DNA from: Lycocorax pyrrhopterus obiensis
Lineage: Eukaryota > Chordata > Aves > Passeriformes > Paradisaeidae
Direction of reading: 5' to 3'
DNA: 64,000 nucleotides
Assembly: GCA_014706295.1 (NCBI GenBank)
Contig: JACSVZ010000007.1
Span: 51,908,975 to 51,972,974 of the forward strand
A program made the translations under genes and the position numbers. Shown in pieces: positions 26,236-38,900 of this stretch (positions within the stretch are counted from its first letter, which is position 1; each line of letters starts with the position of its first letter). The notes under the pieces are model-generated. The model ran no database searches and had not been told where the DNA came from. It worked only from the letters and a program-made list of their open reading frames with translations.

Positions 26236-29200
26236 GACCATCCTCATTTCAAGGTACTTTCCCAAAATCTATTTTGGTTTAGTTTTTTGTTTGGCTTTTT
26301 TTCTCTCTCTTTTTCTCTTACTGCTCTTTCACCCCCTCACCTCCCACACTCACTCTCGTGGGGCCCCATATTGAGACCACTTGAAAACTTCTGCCTTTCA
26401 AATCCCTCCACAAGGAAAACCCCCTCACTGAGACAGGAAACATCCTTTGCAGGTAAAGCTGAAAGAAACTATTTTGCTCCACTGTGTGCATTTGAGTAAA
26501 GTAATTAAAACCTGGGAACTTGGGTTCCAACTGATGCCAAGAAGCAATCATTAGTATGAGCTGAAGTGAAATGGGAAGCTCCAGACATTTAAAATCAGCT
26601 GTAGGGAAAAAAAAAAAGAAGCAAAAAAAAAAGTAAAAAAGGAAGGGAAAAAAGTGGAAGAAAGAGGGAAAGGATGTTTTGTAATTTTTGCTGGAAAGTC
26701 AACTCAATGCAGCTTGAACTGCATGGGGTTAAAATGCATTTGGGGGGGGATGCTATATACGGAGGGGATAAAGCCCTGCTGAAAAGCAGGGGACGGCGAA
26801 GCAGCAGCAGCCGGCTCGGAAGCGCTGCGGTGCTGTGAAGAGCGGGCAGAAGTGAGCAAACCAGCTGAACCGCTTGCAGAATTAATCAGTAACAAAGAGG
26901 CTGGAGCTGTTGGCGGGCTTCAGCCCTTGAACCTGGACTCTGCTCTATAAATTTCAACTTGGAATGGCTCTTTACTTGTTGAAAGACAGGTTGGCTCCAC
27001 GCCAAGACATAGGGGGAAGAAAAAAAAAAGAAAAAAAATTCTTTCTTGCTCAGGAAACTTCCCTTCAGTTTCTAACTCTTTTTATGAGATAGTAATAAAG
27101 CAGTCTAGAAAACGGGAAACAAAAAGGAGGTCTTGAAAGGAAAAAATGAAGCAGAAGTTGGTTTAATAAAGAAAATAAAACAAGCAGGTGCTAAATTCAA
27201 ATCTGAATTTTGCCTGCACACAAGTACATCAGCTCTAATAGAATACTTCAGAGCACCTCAGCAATAATTCAGAGGAGACTTTTACAGTTACATTAGCTGA
27301 CTACAGGTTTGACTCTGAAAATAATAAATGTCTTAAAAGAGGAAGAGGGTTGTTTAATCCTTGTCTGCAGTCTCATCTTGTTCTCTCCTCCCCCACCACT
27401 CCACCTTGTTTAAATGACCATTACAAAAGGAGTGTGGTATAAAAAACATGTAAAACCATCATTTATTCAACAGCATCTCTTTCCTTTCTTATTTTTCCCC
27501 TCTTCAAACACAAGTATGTGGGAGAACCAATGCTCTCCTCAAGCTCTCCTCACTGCCAAGACAGTTTCAGCCACAAATACCTTGCTGCCGCTGTGCTTTC
27601 CCAGCACGAGCAGACAAGGAGCGGGCTGGAGCAGAGTGAGGGGCTGGAGTGCAGAGGGGGGGAGCTGTCAAAGTGGGAAGAAAGAAGGCAAACATCTATT
27701 CAGAGGCCAGATGCGCTGAGCAAGGTCAGCTGCAGAGACACAGCCCTTTACAGCAGCTATGCAATTACATCCAAAGTCTGCACAGCACCGAGAGTCCCGC
27801 AACCTGCATGCAAGGGCTGGACTGGAGGATCTAGGGCAGCTGGAAGAAGGTCTATAATGATTTTAATTGCTCTTCCGAGATGCTAAAGGGTAGATGAGAT
27901 GCTCTTTAGATAGAGCAGAGGGGCTGATGCTCTATACTGCTTGCAAGAATACACGCAGATAAAATACCCTAATGAGAGAATGGAGAGAGAAATAGGGTAA
28001 GTGCCAGCAGCGATCAAAAGGTGAAATAAAATAGTGAAATAAGATGCAGCCCAATCAGAGCATGGAGGACAAGGATACAAAATCTTTTCACCAAAAGTGG
28101 CTGTTAAGGTAAATTAGATTAATCACTCCCAGCTCTCTTCCTCTCCAAACTCCCTTAATTTTAAGGAAGGGGCTGACTCCTGTAAGGCTGCACACCATCC
28201 AAGACTGCTGGACATTTAAAGCTATATACGTAGCATGCCTGCTACAGACACGCATCCTGTACTTCCACTTTCCAAGAAAACCGGGATCTGCTACTTGGTA
28301 GGTCTTTTCCATCTGCAGCTTTTATGACTCTGCCGAGGGACCGGTGAGCAGTGTCCCCCTTTTCTCGCTCAAGAAATATGCTACCAAATGCCAGAAGAAG
28401 GAGCGAGTTTAAGAGCTGTTGGGCTTAACAGTGGTTTGTGCTGATCACACTCGGATCTTTCCGCAAAGGCGCACATGCAAAGAGAAAAAAACAACAACCG
28501 CTAAGTAACCACTTCACATCTGCCATTAACATTATTAAACTCCTTACAAGCGGTATCTACCCCACCTTCCCCACTACACACAAACATACACACACCCCCG
28601 AGCTCTGCAACACAGCAACTGGGAGCCAAGACGGCTCTCCTCTCCTCACTGCAGCAACCACATTCATTCCTGTTAAGGGGTTAACGATTCATTTCCACTA
28701 CTTCTCTCGAGAAAACCTACAATGAAAACATTGGCTCACGAAAGCGTTCTCACTGCCAGAATGCCACAGCGCGAGTGAAAAGTCCGTTTTGTTTTCATTA
28801 CATCTCTGGGATTTCCGGCTTAACTCCTGAGCTTAGACACCAAATCCCTAGATACCCCACCCACCCAGTTTTTCTTCTTCTTTTTTTTTTTTTTTATAAC
28901 ATTTCTCCTGCACGGCCCACCAATTACCATTTGGAGGGTGGGAGGGAATGGGGAAAAGAAACCATGCTGAAAAGGATGCTCTCGTTGGAGAGAGCACACA
29001 CATCTCCCAAGACAAGAGTTACCCAGTTTCTCCTGGCTTCCAGGGTTTTCTGCTGAGAAACGTGGTTTTATTTCTATACCTGGCCTCGCACTTCTATTTC
29101 TTACCCTCCAGGCTCCCATCTTCCCACTCAGCCACTGAAGCCAGTGCTGAAAGTCAGCCCCAAATCTATGCCCTTTGAAGTTATGTGACATGACATAGAA

Positions 29201-32200
29201 ATCCAAGCCTTTCTTGTACAAAAAGTATGATTACTTCACAGGGGTTTTTTTCTCCGGTTATGATAGAAAAATGTTCCAATCTCAGAAAAAACCTAGAAAG
29301 GTTCAACCTTTATGTCACAGCCGATTTGGTCACTGTGTGTATACGCAGCACAGTTCAAACACGGGCTGAGAAAGAAAAACAATCTATGGAAAACACATGA
29401 AGGGAGGCAACCTCATGCTATAGCAACACTTCTGTCCTGCTCAAGCAAAGGAACCGTTTCTGTGCCGTTATGTATTTATCCACTGCTGGAGAAGAACATC
29501 GTTGGAGACAGCTTTTCTCTTTTTTAGTACTCCACACACCCAGCTTTCCTTTAGCTGCAGCCCAATCCAAAATTCCCCTGCAAACACATACAAACTCCTT
29601 CCTTGCAGTCAACACTCCACCAAGCACAAGCGTATTGCTGTTAGCTGCATCCACATAAATGCCAAAGCAGTCCACAAGATGGTTGGGCACCTCTTTTACT
29701 TTGCTCTTAACAGTTGCTCACAAAGTTGTCAAGAAAAATGAGTAATGGCTGGCTGAACAGTGCCTTTTCACCATTCGCCGTTACTGCTGCCTATAAAAAT
29801 CTACCAATCTTTCCATGGTAATAATAACCAGATATGCATACAGTTTCTGGACACATGGCCCAAGTACTTTCACAAAAGAAATGAAAGAAAGGCAAAAAAG
29901 CACTTTGTTGGGTGACATTTTTAGTGGGTTCTAACTCTGAGTAAGTCCAGAGTTCTTCCACTGAATTAAAAGAGTGCCAACGTGGTACAAACAAGCAAGT
30001 TTTGCTCTTAAAGAGTGACTCCTCACATGCATTCACCCCAGAGCAAGAAAACTCTGGCCATGTGTACTGAATGACCTTCTTAAATCCCTTCTCATCAGCC
30101 TGCAAAATGGCACTTCTGTCGAAAAGGTTTTACCCAGCATTGTCACTCATAAAACTGAAGATGACTATAACTAGGAGAGATTAGAGAGGGAGAAAATAAC
30201 AGCAGCAAGCTCCTGTGTCCCAGTACGGCACACCGTGCGCTCAGGGACAGGTCCCCACTTGTGCTGCCCGATCAATCCGGCACGGTCCTGCTGGTTTCAT
30301 GGGAGTTACCCATGTGAAACTGGGGCACAGAAGGGTAAACTGGACCCCCCACCACTCCTCCAGCCTCGTGGGAATCCTGCTAACCACATACAGGGCACAG
30401 AAGATAACTTTGAAAAACAGGATGGTGAGAGGAACAAAACAAAGAGCTAAGACTGGCAGGGAGAATTGAGGGCATAATATCCTCAGCATTTTTTTTAAAT
30501 CTGCTTTTAAAACTCAGTGTGATTAATTTCACTCTTTACTGGCAGATGCTGGGAAAGCCTTGGTGCACGGCAGGGCCGGACGCTAGGCAGGACAGAGCTG
30601 GGGACAAGCTGAGGTGGCAGCAGGGAGAGAGAGGGTGGTTGGTGGCCTCGGGCTGGGTCTGAGCAGAGGGGCCCCAGGGTGTGGTGGAGTTCAAGCGAGG
30701 GGAAGGAAGGGGTTTGTAACTGGCAGGTTTCTCACCTTTAACTCTTGCCGGGGTTAGCAGGGTCTGTGCTGCTGCCTTGGTGAGAGACACTGCAACCACT
30801 GCCCTGTGGCTGCAGCCCTGGGGGTGACACTGCCCTCTCTTAGGGTCTCCCACAGGGGCACAATCATGTTCCTTGGAGACCCCCAAGCTAGCCTCCACCA
30901 GCAGCCTTAAAACTTTAAGCCATCAACATTTCAGCAGCCCTTGTTCAAGCTTGAAGCCTCAGCAAACCAGGGGAGGGCAGCTGCCACTGTGGGCTGCTCC
31001 TGTGGGCTGGGGGGTGCCATGTCCCCAGAGGAGAACCAAGCTCCCCAAGCGTGCCCCCCACCCCCAGCCCTGGGTGCAAGCAGGGCTCTGGGTGAGATCA
31101 CCTTGCTTGTTTTTCTCTCCACACCCCAGCAAGGGCCTCAACAAGGTCCCAGGGGCAGGAGGCTTGCTCATTAACCCACTCTCAGGGCACTGTCAGTTGG
31201 CACCTTCCTTGTGTCATGTGTCCTCCCCTTACTGCTCAGCAACACCAATTAGCAAAATGTGTTGCTAAATACCTGATGAAGTAGCAAAGGAGTAGGAGGA
31301 GGTGACCAGGTAACTCCTCTGCACTCAGGAAAACCCTGGCAGATTCGAGGGAAGAAACAAGCCTGGAAAAGCCTCATGAAAAGGATTGCAGCTGAGTTTC
31401 TCTGGCACTGTTACCACACACTTCTAGAAGCCTTTTTTCTTCACATACCCTTTTCTCCCGGCCTCACTTTTACAAGTCACTCCTGCAAGATTCGTTACCC
31501 CAGGGAGGTTCTGGTGGCAGCACCTGGTGCCATGACAGCCTTGGGAAGGGGACGGCCACCAAGCCCTGTGCCAGCTCAGCTTCAGAACACCTCTTCCCAA
31601 CCTGCCTGATGTCGCTGTCACAGTACTTGGGTTGTTTCAGCTCGCGTTTCCCTCCCCTCACGTGTGAAGGCATCACGACTGCTGTCTGAGTCCTGCAGTT
31701 AATATGGGTGCACGGGTCCATAATGGTACATTGTAAGTGAATGTCTCAGGGTAGACAGCAATAATAATTAGCTGTCATGATTTGAAAAAAGGATAATCCA
31801 TGCCATTGAGTTAACAATCACTCACACAACACACATGGATTTAACTAATCTTAATTTGGAGAAAAATAACAATTCTAAATATATCAAATAGCCCATTTCA
31901 TGGCAACCTGCAGCGGTGTTTATCTCTGGCTTCCAGCACATGCGAGTTATTTAGTTTCTCTCACTGGCAGTTTTACCATTCAAAAGCCTGAAATGAACAT
32001 TCATGGAGCAGGGGTTGCAGTTAAATCCTGCCTCTGACAGGGAGCCTTTTTTCATGATGTACATCTAGTACAATGTATGGAGCCCAGCACTGGTAGCTGG
32101 GACAGGATGAATGAGGAATTCCAATCAACCCCTTCCCCTTTCCTAGCACTATCTTTGCAAAATTAGGTCACCATCTTAATGAACCTCTGCTGCTGCTGTA

Positions 32201-35200
32201 GTTACAAGTTTGTGAGGGTCTCCTGGCCTGAAGGTGCGGACCTGCCAGTAAATCTGGAGAAGGTCTGGTCCAAGTGGTGCCTGCCCCACTCTGGAGGCTC
32301 CCTCCTCTCTGCTGGGGTTCTATGAAACCACCCAGCATTAAAATCAAGCTGACTGGTACTTTTTCTTTAACCTGGGTAGTTTCAGAGAATCCTGAAAGGA
32401 TTCTCAGGGCCATGGGGAGGAGATGAGACATCATCAGTCAAACGACAGTGGGAGCACCTTCCCAGGTCATTCTTCAGCCAGCACAGGTCACCTGGTTATG
32501 CCCAAGATCTGATAAACATGAAAGATAAAAAGAGGTATAAAATACAGCAGTGGTCTATTTTTTTCCCAAAGACCTGCCAGCGGTGAAATAAAAGAAGCAG
32601 TGACCAATAACTGCTCGCCAAGTCATTGGCCTGGCTATGTTTTGCTGTGCGACAATCTGGTACATCTCTTCGATACTATCACACCCTCTGTACAAGAGGC
32701 AGAACTGATTTTCAAACAGGTCGGCCAATTCGAAAAAAAGAAAAAAAAAACTTTTACAGGGCAGACTGCAAGTCACATCTTCCCAGTGCCAGCTAACATG
32801 CTACCACACATCTTACGGACAGTGGTAACTAAATGAAAACACCTTCAGAAACTTGGATTTGCAAGTCACCGGTCAGGGAAAGATGACAGATTTCATAATC
32901 AGAAGATCTTTGAAAGCTGATTGCAGAGACAAAGTTGCCTTTGTCTGCGCTGTAATATAGAAATGTCAGTTGGATGTTTGTGTTGCATACATAAAAATTC
33001 TCATGGACTCCTGAGTTCTGCCTCAAAGCCTCCCTCAAAGCAGCACAAGGTCTGTTGTGTGGTCAACAGGCATTCAGTGACCGGGGCAAGAAGAGCTACC
33101 AAGAAAGTAAAAAAAAGACCAAAAGAAACAGAGGAGGAAAGACCTCATGAGCACCCTGTGCCAGGATGAATACTCGGTGCGGTTCTGCATCCCAATATCC
33201 TCACACCCAGAGCTACGAGAGGTACAATGGCAGAGCCAGGCTCAGCACTTGACATGCCCTCAGAGCATTCAGCCATGGGAAGCTGTAAGGTTTGGTGGCT
33301 TAGTCACGCCACAGAAGGCTGTACAAATCATTCTGGCCAAATAAGAAGGTCTACAAAAATAACACAAGATCAAGGAGAGGAGCTGAAACCTCTTTGAGGA
33401 CAGCAGTGGTGGCAGCGTATTTCAGGGAGCCAGAGTGGCGAGTGGGTGATTTCTGGTTTCCCTCTTCAAATATAAAGACTCAATTATCTTTAAACAGCTT
33501 GCTTTACACATGAATTGACACATTTATTTTACAATAAATAACTGAAAGTTATCTATGTTTCCTTTACTGTTAATCTACACAAAGAAATAATAAACAGAGC
33601 TTGTCTACAAAAATGCAACTACTGCAGTCCTCAGAATTCAATTAAGCTAAAATAATTAATGCTTCCACCATATTAAATTACTTTATACATTTGAGCCACT
33701 GAAGTTTTTTTTTTATTCTTTAATCTTTTTCGCCTTTTTATTTAATAAAAAAAAAGTTAGTTTCAAAGGGGGGGGGCTGGCTAGGAGGGGGAAAAAGAAC
33801 ATGATTTGCTGTTAAAATGTAATGGTCTCCTTTAGCTGACACAGCATGTAGAGTGTTTTGTGCCTTTGATTAAAATAACATTTTAAATGCTTTGAACAAA
33901 CATATCTCCCCATACTTCTAAGGGATTATTTTACATATTTCTTGGTGGAATAAAGAAATTCATTCTTCCTGTCGCAGTACAGAAAGGCTAAGAATATCTT
34001 TCGTCACATATAAAGTAAAAATACTGTAGGCTGTTGCATTATTAGAAAAAAAATAAAAAAATAAAGGGAGGGGGTGGCAGGGTAGGAGAAAGCTGCCTTA
34101 GAGATTAAGTTTCCCTTTTATGAAATCGTATTTAGTCTCTTTTTTTAACAAATCTAACAACAATGCTCTACAGCCGCTCACTGGGAAATACCTTTAATGT
34201 TAAATGCAGATTCTGATTTTCTTGGCTAATGCAGAAAGCCTTTCTATTGAAATATAAATAAGGGGTTAGGTATATCCCACTAAAGCCTTTCCAGTGAATG
34301 ACTTCTGTGGGTTTTTCATGGCTACCCTCCATGGCTGTAATGTGAGGCTTTTATCCTACTATTGAAAACTATCCGCTGCTATTAAAAAAAATATGGAAGG
34401 ACACTGCACCTTTTTATCTCAGAGCTGGGCTCCTAATTGAGAAAGCATTATTACAGCACTATTTAGTGGATGTCCCTATCTCCATGCACTGCTGAGAAAA
34501 TGTCAATCAAATGATAAACCCTTTTATTTTTCTCAATTCAAAATCTTTCCTACATATTTTTCATTTGATATTCAGTTTATTCTGAAAGGGATTAGGTGCT
34601 CCAGATTGGCTTTTAATTTTTTTTGTGCCTTTTCCACATGTGAACATCTCCTTCACCTCCTCCTACCTCAGCAGATTTTCTGCATGGCAAAAGCTTTGGT
34701 TATGTTGTTGCTGACCCCCCAGAAGCTGGGATGGGACAGCACCCTCTGCTCTGGGAATAGCCATTGAGGTACTATGGACTGAACCTGGGCAGAGATTAGT
34801 AAGAGATGAGCTCTGGACTGCAGCTGCAGCAGAGGTCTCCTAAACCAACTAAGTGCTGCACACCCTCTGCAAGGGGCTGAGCACCATCAGCTTGCACAGA
34901 GATCAACAGCTATTGGGAGTGCTCAGCACCACTCAGGCAGCCTTCAGCAGACTAGGGAAGGTCCTGAATACTTCTCCTCTGCTCCTACCAACTGGAAAGG
35001 AAATCTAGCCCTCAAATCTGCTACACCATGATGTAGTCATCTCTACCAAGAAATGCATTCACAACTGCAAAAGGATGAAAAAAGCTGAAAAAGGATGAGG
35101 AAAAAACGGTAGGTTTGCTTACAATGCTACAGCACAAGCCTGCCACAGCTAATGCTCCCAAAGCTACCAGCTGTCCCATGTCAGGGTGGTGGCTGCACCC

Positions 35201-36505
35201 AAAAAAAAATTCCTAGAAGAGAACAATGTAGTCAATGGGCATCATATGTCCTGTCCTGAAAGACAGGAGGTCTGAATACTGCAGCATTTTAAAGCCCACA
35301 CCCTCACTTATATGACGCTCAAGCCTATCAGAGATGCTGGAGACTGACTCAGAGACCTCCAACACTAAAAGCAGAAATCTCTTAAGCTTCAATTGTAAAG
35401 ATAGGAGCCTCTTGCTGGTCTTCTGGGGATCCCCTCACGGGAACATCTCTACTACAGGCGGGATCCTGGACTGTCAGATCTAATCCCTTAGGACAATTCC
35501 TAGAGAAATCAGGATAGTGGCAGCAAAGACAAATTGCCACTGGTCTTCTGTATGGGATGCAGTCAGTTTGAACAAAAAAGGCCCGTTTGAGGGGAGATCC
35601 TGCTGTGTAACATAAAACCCCCACTCACTAGCAGGGAGGAGAGTCATCCTTTCACCACTGCAGAGGGGAGAAACACCCCATGCCAGGCACGCTGCAGGAA
35701 CCACTTCAGATCACCTCACCCAGGTGGATAATCATCACCTGCCTGCCCACGTCTGAGCAGGGGAGGTCCACTGAATGAATGTTAACTGCCCCACATATGA
35801 GAGTTTTAGAAAAAGAAATGCCTGCAATTTGCTCACCCAGGCCAGCATGTGCTCTTGTATCCTCATTCAGAAGATCTGTTTGGGGTATGCATGAGAATGG
35901 AGGTGTTGCCCACCCAACCCAAGCCATCTAAGGAGACCCAGGACAAGTGGCACAGGCAGCAGTGCAGGCCAGGAAGCTGACATCTACCACACGGAAGGAA
36001 ATAGGAGGGACTTAATGAACCCCTGCTTCAGCCCTCACAAAAAAATCTTCTTCCCGCTAACAGTCAGTGGGAAGAGGATTTTTCCACTGAGTTCACTAAG
36101 GTCAGGATGTGGTCCTTCCCAGTGAGTCTGCATGTGACAAAGAGTATCTGAAACAGGACTGAACGGAGCATCTCACCAAAGTTCACTATCCCTCCGCCAC
36201 TGCTCCTTGCTTAAGGATGCTCGCAAAATGTTTTCTGACCCCAACTTCCTGCTTTTTCCCAGATGTACAGGCTGCCCTTTAGCTCTCCCGGAGACCCGAG
36301 AGGTCCCTTTCTCCAACAGCTGGCCCTGCACAGACAGCTACAATGAATGAAACAGGGGATGGACAGCCCTGCATAGCCATGAGGACCCTCCGGATGGATG
36401 GCTCCTATGAAGACGTGTTGCTGAAGCCTCTTTCATGGCACTTTCTAGAGGACTCTAGTTAAAAGATTACCTAGACAAGTTGATTGAGTGTAAAACGTGC
36501 TGTAC

Positions 36506-36874
36506 CTGCAATGTTCTCCTGCTTGGGGCAAATTCCTTTTGTAGGCGTGAGAAGACGGTCTTCTTCATCGGGTGTGACTTGGATCCCGATTTCCACTGGC
36601 TCTGACACTTTCCTGAGCTCGGCGCGTGAGGAGGGGGGAGGGCTGCTCTTATCCATGCTCTTTTCATAGCAGACACCACCAGTGCCATTGCACTGTTTTC
36701 TCTTGTGCTCTATAAAAACCAAGATGTCTCCCAGCGGGAAGTTCATCTGACACTGTCCACAGGTTAACAAGTCGGGGTCTGTCCCGCCTGCGACGATGCT
36801 GATGCCGCCTGGGTCTGCTATTGCCAGGCTCTCATCCTCGTCGGCCAGTGCCGGTTCCACATGGTCAGCCTCTG
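36506..36874 (-). CDS. BCL11B: BCL11B exon 2 (N-terminal C2HC zinc finger)
   Basis: This exon gives 123 codons, residues 20-142, in frame with exon 1. It opens with [15 protein letters not shown], an acidic and variable stretch. Next comes [19 protein letters not shown] and IEHKRKQC, the N-terminal C2HC finger with C58, C61, H76 and C81 as ligands; in this family it mediates self-association. The tail is rich in Ser/Pro and ends with the conserved block around [14 protein letters not shown] and [10 protein letters not shown]. The text follows BCL11B ([10 protein letters not shown], [16 protein letters not shown]) rather than BCL11A. The acceptor is preceded by a long pyrimidine tract and ends AAAG|CAG, a tandem NAG site. 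Starting at the first AG gives ITPEADH as in mammals. The donor is GCAG|GTACAG. The exon length is a multiple of three with phase 1 at both ends. An open frame reading from a GTG at 36,860 is simply the interior of this exon and not a real start. Confidence 0.97.
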
Positions 36875-38679
36875 CTTTGCATGGACAAGGAGAAAAAGGG
36901 AGGAAAGGGACGAGGGGAGAAGAGAAAGAGATCGCTTTGAGTGTTCACAGACTCTGAAGGATGCATCACCGGAGGCCCAGCCTCCCCCCACCCCCCTCAA
37001 AGAAGCCAAGCCTGATTAGATCTTTCTTTTATTTTTCAGCTTTTCAGCTCTCCCAGAATGATTTCAATATATTTTGCAACCAAGCCTGCCTGAAACAAAA
37101 TGGAAAGGCTGACCTGGCATAGCTTTCTTGACAGCTCCTTCCCACTGCTGCCAGCACTGCAAGGATATCAGCAAAGAGCCATTTTGCAAGCGTTCGAGCC
37201 CCGAGTCACATTCTGAAATAGTTCCTCTCTTTTTATCCCACCTTCTCATTCCCACTGTGTCTCCCAGCCATCTGGCCAAGGCCCCATCCAGCAAAGCGTA
37301 TGCACCCAAGTCTTTCCTTCTTTTTCAGAGAGGTGGGGAAAGCTTTTATGCACCAAACTAGCAGGACCGGGCTCCCTGTTACATACAAAATTAGTACCAC
37401 CTTGTCCCATTACAGAGTTACCGGCAAGATTAAATGACCACCCATTAGCAGAAATTACAACAAACTATTTGCAAGACTAACATAAGCAGGATATGGTCTC
37501 ATGAGCGGTTAAGGGGTTTCAAAAGTGTGTACAGTGGGAAAGGGAATGAGGCACTTATTTAACATACTGGAATATTGGCTGAGCCTGAAATATTCCACTC
37601 TATTTTTCCAATGCCAAATAACCCTGCCATTGCTATATAGGCTAATAAAAGTTTTTTTGCTTAAATCTTGTCCACAGACCTGTTGAATTTCCTACCTTTA
37701 CCCCCAAAGACTGGAAAATAATTTCTGAATGACCTGAATCAGTTTCTAGGAAACATGTAACTTCTCATTTCACAATCAATAAAGCCCAGTATGTTTTAAA
37801 TTGGTATTTAGAAGATAATTTTTACACTATAAAATAATTGTGGATCACAATCCATTTCTGGGGCAAAACATGTTTTTTTGGTTTGTTTTCTCTTGTTCTG
37901 CCATGTAACTGCCAAATCATACAAACCTTGGACTTCACTCAGGCAAAATTTCCACTAACTTTTGCCTAAGGCTGGTTTGCCTCTGCAAGGACTATAGGAT
38001 TTGGGCTGAACGAAACAGAGGAACTGACAGTATGTAAATCAGTGACTGAGACCTCTAATCGAATCAGGATTAAAGGAATAGGAGGAAAAATGTTCTCTAT
38101 TAGCCCTAGCAGTTTCCTCATGGATTTCCTGGGGAAAGTAAGTAACACAAATGTCTCAAAGAAGTAAGACTGTGATAAATGTTGTAATTCAGATCTGGAC
38201 TCTTCTCCAGTCTGAAAACAAAAGGATTTTTGTCCCACTTTTCAGCAATTGTGAAAAAAAAAAAGAAACACATACAAAAGGGGCAAGAGGTAGAAGGTGG
38301 AATGCATTGCCTGGCAACAAAAATGTTTAAGCCTTGAAAAAAGGTAGTTTAGAAAAAGAATTGTTCCCATTTTTGCCTTCCAGAATAAATAACTGATCAG
38401 TATATCAACCATCTGTATTACAATTTGCATCAGAGCTCCCTAACAGCAAAGCAGAGAGCAGCAGCAGCACCAGTGACAGCAGGAAAGACCGGGGACCCCA
38501 AAGATGTGTCCAAGCATGGGCCATCCTGCCGGAGCAGACGATGGGCACACGAAGGCTTATGATTCCCAACTCACTCATTCTGAAGATCATTAATTACCTT
38601 TTTCCCCTTAATCTAAGTTTAAAAGGAGTTTGAAGACAATTCCAAGCAATTATTTCACCAATTTATATAATAAAAAAAT

Positions 38680-38900
38680 GCCTCCTTGCCTTAGTAAAAA
38701 TGTAACTATAGCCCTGTGCTGAAAAGGCACTGCTGGGAAGGGAGCGGATGCCTGCGAACAGCGTGTCACAATGCAAAAGGTAATTATTTAGTGCTGCGGT
38801 TCCCTTTAATGATCTAACATTGAGCAATATTGTTTATATTGAAGAGAGCTTGCACCTTTAATTACCAATTACATATACATCATTTTAGAGCCAAAAGAAA
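38680..38900. promoter_or_regulatory. Candidate conserved non-coding element in intron 1
   Basis: Complex, non-repetitive AT-rich sequence with TAATTA at 38,781-38,786 and 38,859-38,864, a TGTTTAT forkhead-like core at 38,831-38,837, and closely spaced AATTA. It lies 1.8 kb upstream of exon 2 in the gene's sense. Only the motif content is seen; constraint is inferred. Confidence 0.3.

Larger units (their letters stand above)
8506..36505 (-). other. BCL11B: BCL11B intron 2 (about 28 kb)
   Basis: Bounded by the exon 2 donor GTACAG and the exon 3 acceptor TTTTCTCCAG. It contains the CR1 copy, the tandem duplication at 9.7 kb, microsatellites, several ancient repeat fragments and the POU-motif cluster near 14.3 kb. 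The part at 33,480-34,660 is AT-rich, non-repetitive and might be constrained. No coding exon, tRNA or other RNA gene was recognised. Confidence 0.93.

Noticed and set aside
26585..26680. A-rich tract as a possible retrogene or SINE tail
   Set aside because: No recognisable retrotransposed body or target-site duplication next to it; it is an interrupted purine-rich low-complexity tract.
36818..37009. 63-codon minus-strand open frame spanning the exon 2 acceptor
   Set aside because: Reads intron sequence and exon 2 in the wrong frame.
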